Shown piece by piece: positions 33,192 to 48,058 of a stretch of 64,000 nt of DNA (its first letter is position 1; every line of letters begins with the position of its first letter). Where the stretch lies: the NCBI RefSeq assembly GCF_025602895.1, contig NW_026516268.1:1-64000 (forward strand), given 5' to 3'. The DNA is from Polychytrium aggregatum. Lineage: Eukaryota > Chytridiomycota > Chytridiomycetes > Polychytriales. The notes beneath the pieces are model-generated. The model was given only the letters and a program-made list of their open reading frames with translations, was not told the origin of the DNA and did not search any database. The position numbers were made by a program, and so were the translations under genes.

Positions 33192-34075
33192 GAGTGGCTG
33201 AAGATACGGGCTATAGCGAGACTGCCGTGTCGCGTTCATGCATGCATCCCATCGTATTTGTCCAAGAGAGGGCGAGGAGGTAGCAGCACTCAGACGTTGC
33301 TGCTTAGAAGCCGAAAATGCCTCGGAGGGAGAATCCGAGTTTGCCCTTGAAAGCGCAAGCAGAAAAGAACAGTGACGGCAATGAGCCAACCTGACGACAA
33401 TCGGCCTGGCCAGCTCACACCCAAGGCCACTGCGCGACGAGCCTCTCTAGCATTCTCCTCCTCGAAGCTGCGACGGCTCGGTACCGAATGGCCGATCCAG
33501 CCGAATACTGCTGCCTCTGTTTCAGCGCACACGCACCCAGCCGTCCAGGATGGCCCACCTTTTGTCCAGCAGTACTGGACTGGCCAGGGATAGCGGTGGC
33601 GGACTCGAAGCGGCCAGAGTGCTCGATCGAGGACCGCAGCGAGCCCCCGTCGAGCGAGGCAGTGGGCAGCATGTCCACGGATTGTGCCGACATGGACGCA
33701 GGGGTCTGCAGCACCGAGTGGGTGGGCGAGCTCGCTGGGCTCGGTGACGAGGTTTCGCTGGCCCGATGGTGGGTGCAGTTCGGCGGGTGATGCGACTGGC
33801 GGGTCGAGGCGACTGAGACTCGGAGAACGTCCATGGCGAACAGCGGATGCAGATGGCGACGTGCAGATGGCGACGACGAAGATGGCAATGACGCCGATGG
33901 CGGCGATGGAGGGCAGGGACGATGGAGGGCAGGGATGACGGGGCTGGTGCACGATGAGTTTTTCTGCCGCCGCTTGTGGGCGGCGACGGCGACGATTGGC
34001 CCGCGACGGCGCCATCGGATTGGCTGGCACGGACCAATCACAGCGCTCCATCTGCACTCGATCCAGCTCCATCTG

Positions 34076-34128
34076 CACTCGATCCATTCGATCCACTCGA
34101 TCCATTCGATCCATTCGATCCACTCGAG
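34076..34128. repeat. 9-bp tandem repeat (GATCCATTC/GATCCACTC), about 6 units
   Basis: Alternating GATCCATTC and GATCCACTC units in the gene-poor stretch. Confidence 0.85.
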
Positions 34129-35475
34129 AATCATCGTGACTTGGCGTGACTTGGCTTGGCTGTTCTGTTTCGTTCTGGAATGGACTGCACTGGAATGGAC
34201 AGGTCGCTGCTGCTTGGAGCATGCTGGCTCGGTGTGTATCGGCAGAGACACCGCTCGCTCGATATTCTCAGACCGCAGACCGCAGACTACAGCGGCAGCC
34301 CGTCGTGCCATGCTCGACAGCACCAGAGTCCATCGACGGCGTCGCAGAGGCAAGCGGGGCACTCCCTTGGTCTCATACTGCACGCGCCCAAACGGACGGG
34401 ATTGGCATTCGTGGGCGGCAGACTTGGGCTCCGCGACCATGTTGCGGGCCGCACTGGCCTTTGCTGCAGCGATGTGTGTCGACCAGACCGGCCTATTGGT
34501 GCGACCGGGCTGTCAACGCACGAATGCGGTGCAGACCACTCCCCGAGCGATTTCCCAACTCTGTCGCCTTGCGTGCTCGGGCTTGCTTTTGCCACTTCCA
34601 TTCCAGGACGAGCGTCGCCGCTATCGCGCATCACGCTGGCCGTCCGCAGCCAGCACGACCGATGCCGGCTGGTCTTCCATGGCTGCTCTCGCAAGCACCT
34701 CGTCTGCCTGTTCCAGAATGTCAGTGTGGGCGTTCCCCGCGTTCCGTCTCGGTGCAGTGCGACCTCGGTGGCTGCTGGCGCCGTTGCTGCAAGGCCCGCT
34801 GGCGGCATCGTTTGACTTTTCCCGCACCTGGTGTTCCTCTGATACCCCCCGCGCCACCGCCTCGTCCCCCAGTCATATGTCGACCCGCCTTGACCGGCGC
34901 GTATCCTTCGCCCACTATTGGCCAGAAATCGTCGTCCGCGACGCGTCCTCCCAGAGTCTGTGTCGCCAAAACCTTTCATCGCCATGCACTCCTCATGCCC
35001 GGCTTGCCTCCATCGCCACCAGCGCCATCGCCATCGCCCTATTTATTCCCCCCCTGCGTCCCCGGCCATCTTCGCCTGCATCAATGCTCCCGCCCACCTC
35101 TGCCTCCTCAGCCCGGCCTGGCTCTCAGTCTCGCTCTGCCAAACCATCCGCGCCATGTCTCTCGTGTATCGCCCAACCGATCTCCCTCTCAGGGAAAACC
35201 GCTGCAATCTGAAGCTCAAAGAGGTTGGTGTCGACCCAGCGGTCCGCTGAGTGGCAACCTCGCGAGACATGTCTGCAGCGAGGAGCCCAGGAGTGGGTCG
35301 GACCCGGGGCTGCATCGGAGAGGTTCTCCATCCGCTCCGTCCCAGCTTTGCGTCTGCACCCAGACAGCTCCTGACTCTGGCTCCTTCTGCACCCGTCCTG
35401 CAGCAACACAAGGCCCTCTTCCACACACCATACAGCTGCTGCCTGAGTAGTCTGCTGGATGAATTCGACCTGTTT

Positions 35476-36905
35476 ATGAAGCACCCGCCCGCGAGCCTCG
35501 CTGCCGTCCGGGAGACAGAAGCAGCCTCCTCGGCCGTAAGCCGCAAGGACAAGGCCAAGTCTGCCGACTGGACCATCTGGGTCTCCCGCCCGGTCCTGGA
35601 CAAGTTCCATCGTCTCAAGAAGCTCTCGGGCGCCACCAGCCATGCCGATTTTGTCGACATGCTCCTGAATATGCATGCAAAGAGCCCGTCCCAGGTCAGC
35701 ACACCCCCTCAGTCGCCTGTCCATCACCGCCCCCGACCGATTCGGGTCAAGACCGCCCACTCCAAGACTCTGAGCAAGACGGAGCCGACCATCGAACCAC
35801 AAACGTATGTATCTGCTCTTCTTGACCTAGCTATCACCCTGGCTGTGCTTAATTCAGTTGTTCCTCGCTCCGCACTTGCCACAGCTAACAGTCGATCCTC
35901 ATCTTTCCTCACAGTCCCAGCATGGATGGGTCCAAGGAGTTTCGCGAGCTGATTACCCAGTTGGCTGAAGACATCGACTCTGGACTGGCTGCTCCCGATG
36001 ACATCCTCCAAGTGACCCCGCCGGAGCCAGTCCCCCTCTACGTATATCCTGCGAACAACGTGCCCACACCTCTCCCCACGATGCAAAACATCATTCGCCC
36101 CCATGTCCCTACTTTCGTGGTGGATCCCCCGACAATGTCCACGGAACCCGCGATGTCTATCTTCGACTTGGACAAGACGTACTACGATAGGTTCCCGCAG
36201 CAGTTCGACAACAACTTTCTGTATCCATTCGACAATGACCGCTCGTACCTGTCGCCGCAACAGCCCATGCAAGTGTTGCCAACCCCAAGCAGATCTCCCG
36301 TCGATGTTCTTCCGTTTCTCGAGTCGAATAGCAACGAGAAATACTTGACCTTGCCCAGCCATCAAGTCCTTATTAATACTCCCACTCTTCCTATGAATGA
36401 AGAGTTCCTCCAGTCCCTCGAAGTTAACAGGCCGATCGATGGCTACATGGACGACAACCAACTCATCGAGCCATATGTCCTTGAGCCGACTCTGGTGCCG
36501 CCCTTCCCTGCTTTTGTCGCTGTCGGGAATGATACGATCCTGCTCGGTACTCCCTTCCCCTCCCTTCAAGCGCCTGAGGATATGGATTTCTTGGCGATCG
36601 ACGAGTACCCCAAGACTCACAGCCAGCTCGACTACAGCTTCACCGAAATACTCACCATCCCCTCAAGTACCGTCCCAATGCCAAACAATCCGTTGAGCCA
36701 CCCTCTCCAGGACCACTTCGATACCACCGAGTTTCCCGACTCTGCCCTCGTTGCCGACGATGCGTCGTTCCTTCCAGATCCCTTTGGTGCCAATTTCGAG
36801 CCTTTGTCACCGATAAACTATCAGGAATTGAGCGATTTCGAACAGAGCGACGCTGCCTTTTCGTCGCCGCTCTTCCATTCCCCATACTCAAATAGTCCCA
36901 TCTAA
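35476..36905 (+). CDS. Acidic, Pro-rich 439-aa protein; possible transcription regulator
   Basis: Exons 35476-35804 and 35915-36905 join in phase (AC|T at the junction) to 439 aa from ATG 35476. The frame is open upstream to about 35251, with another ATG at 35268, so the start is uncertain. Residues about 29-68 (WTIWVSRPVLDKFHRLKKLS followed by HADFVDMLLNMH) have the beta strand-helix-helix pattern of ribbon-helix-helix-like DNA-binding folds, but this is only a pattern resemblance. The remaining ~330 residues are Asp/Glu/Pro/Leu/Phe-rich and mostly uncharged-basic-poor, like an activation domain. No family was recognised. The long open second exon and its coding-like composition support a real gene. 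Confidence 0.65.
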
Positions 36906-37376
36906 TTCCCTGACACCGCCTTCTCCCTCTGTATATATACACCCAACTAATTCTATCAACACGCTGTGATTCTACGATCGCCCAACAACCTAACTTGCGC
37001 ACCGTTCGTTTCGTCTCGCCATCGGTCCGTCCGTGTGGGGTGTTGTCCTCTGTGTGTACATTGGGTTATTGCGCTGGCAGTGGCAAGGAGTATCAGATAG
37101 CTTGTTCCGCTGACCCGGCGGCTGTCTGCCACTTGGGGAGTTGAGTTACTCATCCAGATGCGCTTCCGTTGGAGATCTCGAGGCTCTGGCATCATGAGGA
37201 ACCAGAAAGTCGCTGACAGTGTCGTCAATCAATCGGCCCTTCGGACAGGCAGTAAAGCCCCCGCCATTGCTTGCTTGGTGTGAGTGTTCCTGGCATAACC
37301 CATTCTTGCATCGGGCCGATCCTGCCCAGCGCTCGAGCTGGTTTGCTGTCCTGCCGGCTCAAACCCCCGCTCGGTC
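36906..37376. other. Intergenic region, nothing recognised
   Basis: 471 nt after the acidic-protein stop. There is a TATATATA stretch near 36933. No coding-like ORF is seen. Confidence 0.35.
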
Positions 37377-37619
37377 ATGTCCAGGCCACAGCGCGCCGAA
37401 CTCGCTTTCGTCATCCAAACGGACTTGCTTGGTCGAGCCAACCGCACCGATTCCGTCCTTGGGCCGATGAACAGCACCAGCCCGGACTCGGTCGCCGCAC
37501 CCACAGACAAGGCTGGATACTGCAGCCTCTGCCGGGCAAACTTTCTCAACGGCAAGCGCCATTTCTTCACCCAGACCCATGCTGCGAATGTCCAGCGGCT
37601 CTTGTCTCGACAGAAGGAG
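37377..37619 (+). CDS. Zinc-finger exon, CENATAC/CCDC84-like (gene incomplete or unresolved)
   Basis: An 81-codon open stretch from ATG 37377 to a possible GT donor at 37620 encodes a single C2H2 finger (YCSLCRANFLNGKRHFFTQTH) followed by a helical ANVQRLLSRQKE. The spacing C-x2-C-x11-H-x4-H-like and the R-x4-G-x-H context resemble the N-terminal finger of CENATAC/CCDC84-type U12-splicing proteins. No downstream exon completing such a protein was found before the p24 gene starts 425 nt later, so this may be a short protein, a gene remnant or a gene with unrecognised exons. An alternative start is at 37467. Confidence 0.35.
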
Positions 37620-38044
37620 GTGCAGTGTCATTCCCAGCCAGCCCGCTGTCTCGCTGCCGAATCCCCTGGCCTCGCACCCGGGATGTCCATATCATCAACT
37701 ATTCAACTAAGCAGCCCATCACTCGTGTGCGTTTGCTCCTATTCCGCGATCACTCTCATCCTCGGGAGCAGTTCAGTCATAGCACTCATTCACGGTCTCA
37801 TGGCACGAGCGCTGCGCACGTCCACGTGGCTCGGCGACGTGGCGAATGTGATTGGCGCCTGGTTGCGATCGATCCGGCTCGATCCTGGGCTCTCGTCTCG
37901 TCTCTCGTCTCTCGCCTCTCGCGTCCTCTCGTCTCTTTGGCGGCCAACCAGCGCCGAAAGCCAGTCTTGCCTCTCATCCAGCACCCGAGTCCTGTCGCCC
38001 TCCTCCCCAGTGTGCCGGCTGCCGAGCAGATCCACAGCACCACG

Positions 38045-39207
38045 ATGAAGCACATTCTCCTGGCAGTCTTTGTCCTCCTGGCCTCTATCGCTGCCGTCCA
38101 GGCCACCACTCTCACCTACCGAGTCCAGCCCCACGAGCGGGCATGCTTCTACACCCTCAGCAGCTACCAGGGCGAGAAGATTGCGTTTTATTTTGCGGTA
38201 GGGAGGGATGGGAACTCCGTGTGATGCAAAAAATTGGGATGAGTCGGAGAGCCGGTCCTTGGGTACGGAACCCCATCGTCAGGTTTGCGCTCACCGCATG
38301 CTCTGTGTGCCCTGGCTAACCAATATCGTGTACATTTTTCGCGAATGCACCCCTGTCTCTGTCGGCCGGCTCATGTTGCGCACCGTCTGGGGTCGATTTG
38401 CCATTGCCGCGGATCCCACTTTGGTCGATCTGCATCGGTAACGCTCGTTGTCGATCACACCCGTCGTCCACATTCGACACGGCAATCGATGGTGTCTCCG
38501 CGGATGCTGTCCGCCTCACCACCTGTCGCTTTCTTGGACTTCCGGACCGGTGATCTTGAAACACACCAAATCAAAATGCGGACGGCCCCGCAACTGCACC
38601 TCGTAACCACCTGCATCCACCATGCATCGTCCGATCCTGATCACCCGATCCAACGGCCATTCGTCGTGGCCATCGCCAGGTCCAATCCGGCGGCCAGTTC
38701 GACATTGATTTTGAAGTGACGGATCCTCGCAACGAGGTCATCATCTCCGCAAACCGCGAACGCCAGGTGGATTACGTCTTTTCGGCCAAGCACGTTGGCG
38801 AATACAGCTTCTGCTTCAGCAATGTCATGTCCACCTTTGCCGAGAAGGTCATCGACTTTGACATCACTGCCGAGCACGAGAACTCACAGGACGCCCAGCG
38901 CGAGCTCCAGAAGATCACCGTTACCGGCCACTCCGACAAGACCAAGGACAAGCCCGTCGAGACCAACCAGAACCCGACTGCTTTTGACGAGACCCTCAAT
39001 GCCATCGGCGGCAAGAGCTCGCAGATCATGCGACTCCAAAAGTACTTCAGGACCCGAGAAAACCGCAACTTTGCCACCGTCCAGAGCACCGAGAACTGCA
39101 TCTTTTGGTTTGCCGTCGGCGAGAGCGCCGCCATCATTGCTGTGGCGGTCATTCAGGTGTTCCTGATCCAGACCTTCTTCAGCAAGCCCACCCGTGGACG
39201 AATCTGA
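38045..39207 (+). CDS. p24/TMED (emp24/gp25L) cargo receptor
   Basis: Type I membrane protein of COPI/COPII vesicles that selects cargo between ER and Golgi. Exons 38045-38197 and 38680-39207 join in phase 0 to 226 aa, typical of the family. A signal peptide covers residues 1-20 (MKHILLAVFVLLASIAAVQA). The GOLD domain follows (LTYRVQPHERACFYTL ... GGQFDIDFEVTDP ... EYSFCFSN, with the two Cys expected to form a disulfide), then a coiled-coil stem, one membrane segment (about 195-215) and a short tail containing FF and basic residues (QTFFSKPTRGRI), fitting COPII/COPI binding. The 482-nt intron is long for this locus. The frame is open far upstream of the ATG, but the signal peptide fixes the start. 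Confidence 0.92.
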
Positions 39208-39654
39208 CGTGTGCTACTGCCATCTGTTCCGCGATGCAGGCCGATAAGATCTCATCAAGCGTCACCGATAGCGCGCATAGTTAGCGGGGGAGCTGCACTG
39301 TCTGCAGACCGGAGCAATATACTTTGTTGTAGCACCAACGTCGACCGCAGAGTGGATCGATGATCCGAATGGTTGTCCATGTCGGTCCTCTCGGGAGCCA
39401 GACCCATCGAGTGAAAGGACCATGGCGGTTGTTGCTGTTGCGAAGGTGCAGTGCGGAGGAGTTTCAGATCGACAACAGCCCAGTCCTCCATCCGCCAGGC
39501 CCGGCTGGGAGCGACACAAACACTGTGCTGTTTTCAGATGAGGGCTTGTATCCAAGGTGTATTCTCGGATCATCAATTGTGCACGTAATCACACAGCATC
39601 CCTTCCAAAAATATACATCGCAGAGCACCACGCTGCAAACGCACGGGCAGGCGC
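39208..39654. other. Convergent intergenic region, nothing recognised
   Basis: 447 nt between the p24 stop (+) and malate dehydrogenase stop (-). No gene or repeat was seen. Confidence 0.35.
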
Positions 39655-41195
39655 TTAGTTCTTGGCAACAAACTCAACACCCTTGGCAATGTTCTTCTTG
39701 AGCTCGGGGATGGCATCAGCGTAGAGCTTCTGCTCAAAGGCCGAGAGCTCACCAAGAGGGTGGACCTTGGCAACACCCTCAGGCTGCAAGGAGTAAGCGT
39801 TGTGGCCGAGTTAGTGAGTGGTAGCGCGCTTTCACATGCCGGTTCGCCATGCCGATCAACGGATCAGCAGGCCCAACAGGCTGGATGGACCAGGCCACAG
39901 CTTTAGACACGACGGGGACGAGGTATACTCACGCCGAGCTCGACGTTGGAGGAGAACCACTCAACACCGTCCTTCTTGGCGACCTCAGAGAAGACATAAG
40001 AGGGCTCGACGACGTTCTTCTTGCCGCTGAGAGCCTCAAGGAGAGAGACAGTGAAGCGGGCGCCAGCCTGGGCCATGGAGAGGGTGGCAGAGCCTGGTAG
40101 GTGATAGCATGGGATGAGCAAGGGTGTCAGTCGAGGCCTCAGCCAGAGTGGAACGGCAGGAGGCGGGTGCTTACCAGTTCCGTCCTTGGCCTTGACGACC
40201 TCATCACCACCGTACTGGATGCGATGGGTGAGCTTCTCGAGCTCCTCCTGGGTGAACTTGTGGCCGGTCTAGGGATGGTCATGCAGCCGCAGGTGAGAAC
40301 ACAGCCTATCCAAAGTTCTTCGCAGGGTCTCGCCATGACGCGGTCTCTCCGAGGAGCACGAGGCAATCCATACCTGGGAAAGGAGAGGGATGATGGTGAC
40401 GCCAGAGTGGCCGCCGACAACGGTGACCTTGGTGTCAACAGGGTTGGTGCCCTTAACCTCAGAGACGAAGCGGGAGGCACGGACAACATCGAGGGTGGTG
40501 ACACCAAAGAGACGCTTGGGGTCAAAGACGCCGTGCTTCTTCAGGACCTCAGCAACGATGGGGACGGTGGAGTTGACAGGGTTGGCAATGACGAGGATGT
40601 GGGCCTTGGGGGCGTGCCTGCAAGGGTCCATGGGGTTAGCAGTGAAACCGAGCAGGTTGGTCGTGCGCTCAAATGCTGGTCGGTCGGTCGTGATGCCACA
40701 CAGCGGGGTCATCGGGGGGCTGTCGCAGGTCGCACGTACTGGGCAGCAGCCTCGGCAAGGGTCTTGACAATGCCGGCGTTGGTGTTGAACAGATCATCAC
40801 GGGTCATGCCGGGCTTGCGGGGAACACCGGCGGGGATGACAATGACGTCCGAGTTGGCAATGGCAGCGCCGAGCTCGGCAGGGCCCTTGTGGCCGGTGAC
40901 CTTGGAGTTGGTGTTGATGTGCGAGAGATCGGCGGCGACACCGGGGGTGTTGACGATGTCGTAGAGAGACAGGTGGGTAACGAGGGGGTTGAGCTTGAGG
41001 AGGAGGGAGAGGGGCTGGCCAATACCGCCGGCAGCGCCGAGAACGGCAACCTTCTTGTTCTGCAGGATTGTCAAGATGACAGAGGGGGGCGTCATGTTAG
41101 TGCATGCGACACGGCATACCGGAGGACGGCACAGGGATACTCACGGCAACAGCAGATGAGGCGAAGCCGCGCTTGAAGACAGTGGAGGCGAACAT
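39655..41195 (-). CDS. MDH1: Malate dehydrogenase, mitochondrial
   Basis: Oxidises malate to oxaloacetate with NAD+ in the TCA cycle. Exons 41195-41145, 41059-40740, 40617-40374, 40268-40175, 40093-39933 and 39783-39655 join in phase to 332 aa. Residues 1-17 ([17 protein letters not shown]) look like a mitochondrial presequence: basic, hydroxylated and without acidic residues. They are encoded alone in exon 1. Seen next: the NAD-binding loop [19 protein letters not shown], Asp of LSLYDIV, the mobile loop [13 protein letters not shown] with substrate-binding arginines, NPVNSTVPI, and the catalytic His block [16 protein letters not shown]. No peroxisomal C-terminal SKL is present (ends FVAKN). 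It is divergent from cullin-1. Confidence 0.96.
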
Positions 41196-42041
41196 GGCGA
41201 TGGGCAGTGCGGTGTGGAGATCTTTGGATGAGATTCTGACAAGTCGGCGCTTGCGGCGAGCGGCAGCGGCTTTATTCGGGCGAAAAATGCAAAACGATCT
41301 GCGGATCAAGCAGGCAGCGCGTGCCTGTGCGTGCTGGCATGTGGTTTCCACGTGGCCGAGATAGCGGGCTGGTGTTTGGGCACTGACGATGCATCGCAGG
41401 CCCACTGGCGATGTTCTGGGATGCCATGCGATGTTCCGGATGCTCTGGTGGCTCGGCATTGCGAATCGATACCGTTCATGGACAACCGCTGTCTCTGCGA
41501 ATGGCTCGCAATTCATCGAGCGGCTCCGTTTCGCCAGCGGGTTCTGCCACAAATACTTTTTTGACTGATCCATTTGCTCAATGTTGGCCCGGCTGGCCGC
41601 TCGTGAGGTGCCTCGCCATTCAGACCCGACGACAATACACATATACCAGTCGATGATGCATTCGTGACAGCCCCTGCCTCTCGCACGCATCGTCGCATAT
41701 CCTGCCGCGCCGTCGGTATCAGATACCGCCGATTCGGATTGCGCCACGCGCGGTCCAGAAGGCGAAACAGTGCTTCGCCGCCGGCTCGAGCCACCCCGCC
41801 AGCCACGTCTTGGCTGGGGCAGCAATGAATTTCATTCCGACCCCCTCGTCGAAACGCCCCCAGCAAAGCGCTCCACCTTCGGACGACGCTTCTGCCCTGC
41901 TCTGCACGCTCATCGCTCGCTGCTCATCCTCCCTGGCTGCCCGCACCAACCCAACCCAACCCAACCCAGCGCACCGAACCCCAGCCCATCCGATCTCTCC
42001 GCACCCCCCCATCTCACCGTCCGCCCCCAGCGATCCCCGCC
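41196..42041. promoter_or_regulatory. Divergent intergenic region, MDH1 / CUL1
   Basis: 846 nt between divergent starts. CCAAC repeats occur at about 41947-41970 and a run of C at 42004 just upstream of the cullin ATG. No named operator was recognised. Confidence 0.4.
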
Positions 42042-46927
<4,886 letters not shown>

Positions 46928-48058
46928 GTGCGCCTGCGGGCACTGGCCGCTCGAGACAAGTCCGGCCCTGCGAGAGCCACGGCCGCCCACCAGCACCGAC
47001 GAGATGTGCAGCAGGACGCGATGAGCTTTGGTCGCCAGCCCGTGAGATTTTGGAGGGCGATGGTGGGTGCGCTGCGATGCACTGTCGTTGTGCTGGATGT
47101 GCGGAGCTGAAACAGCCCAGCGCGAGAAGCAAACACGCATTTCATGCAACAGACCAAGCATCGCGCAGCAGCAGCAGCAGCAAGGGGGGAGGGCCGGCAG
47201 GTGGCCGTGGGGACATGGCTGCGCAGGGCGGCTGTGCGACCTGCGCGGCTGTGGAAGGCAAAGACGCGGGGAGCCACGCGCACACATTCCTGGCGAGCGC
47301 GTGTCGCCTTGTCATGCTGGCGTGTTCGTGCTACGTGGTACGCGAGCGTGTCGCAGTCGAAATTGGGTGTCGCTGGAGCTGTGGGTGTCACTCTGACAGA
47401 GGCCCTTTGTTGCGCACAGAAGCTGTGGGGAGTGGTGACGGTGTGCGTGCAGGTTCCTGGGCTGCAGCGATGCATCCGCCAACCTCTGCATTTTATATGC
47501 GAGCCTTATTTCACTCCACATCGGCTTTGAATTTCGCATCCGCTCTGAATATCACATCCACCTCATTCTCAATTGACATCGCATCCATATTGGATTCCCG
47601 TCTGCACCACACCACACCACTGCATCCGTGCCCGTGCCAGGTTCCACCGCTGCTCCCTGCGTCCCATTCCCGCCTTGCCTCGTGAGCGCTCGTTGCCGTC
47701 GTCGCGCTCGGCCGCTGCGCCATGTACAAGGTCTTGTCCTGCGCACGACCAATCGCTGTCGCTGCTCCTCCACCGGCCTCCTTGCTGGGCTGCCCTGCCA
47801 ACCACCCCCGCCTTTTCTCGTCTGGGCTTCGTCTTCCCGTCTTCTGCTCTGCCATCCTTCCTCCAGACCAAGCCGTGCTGATTCCTGCGGGTGCTCTCCC
47901 TCCAATCCGAGGCACCAGCAGTCACCGACGGCCCTTTTCCTCCTCGCGCGAACGGGCTCGCTAACTGGGACAACAGGCGCTACCCCCTGTCTCCCTCCCC
48001 TCCCTCTGCCCCTCCCACTCCTGGGATATCCTTTGGCCCAGGACATCCAGCCAACGCC
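46928..48058. other. Intergenic region, nothing recognised
   Basis: 1.13 kb downstream of cullin-1, G-rich and containing a short CAG run near 47168-47183. Overlapping ORFs on both strands look like GC artefacts. Its right part presumably holds the promoter of the next gene, with pyrimidine-rich sequence before 48059. Confidence 0.35.

Larger units (their letters stand above)
32550..35475. other. 2.9 kb region without a convincing gene
   Basis: Contains a GGCATTGGT array (about 33137-33190), a GATCCATTCGATCCACTC-type array (about 34080-34127) and many overlapping GC-driven ORFs of 200-460 codons on both strands. One reverse-strand stretch (about 33850-33450) has Ser/Thr-rich composition downstream of a possible membrane segment and might be a fragment of a real gene, but I cannot build a consistent model. 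A short plus-strand ORF starting MSLVYRPTDLPL at 35155 could be a 5' exon of the next gene. Confidence 0.35.

Noticed and set aside
33833-35450. Plus-strand ORFs of 434-459 codons in the gene-poor stretch
   Set aside because: They overlap each other and minus-strand ORFs, cross tandem repeats and show no family feature.
37271-38224. Fusion of the upstream open frame with the p24 protein
   Set aside because: The p24 signal peptide must be N-terminal to work; an open frame upstream of its ATG is expected by chance in GC-rich DNA.
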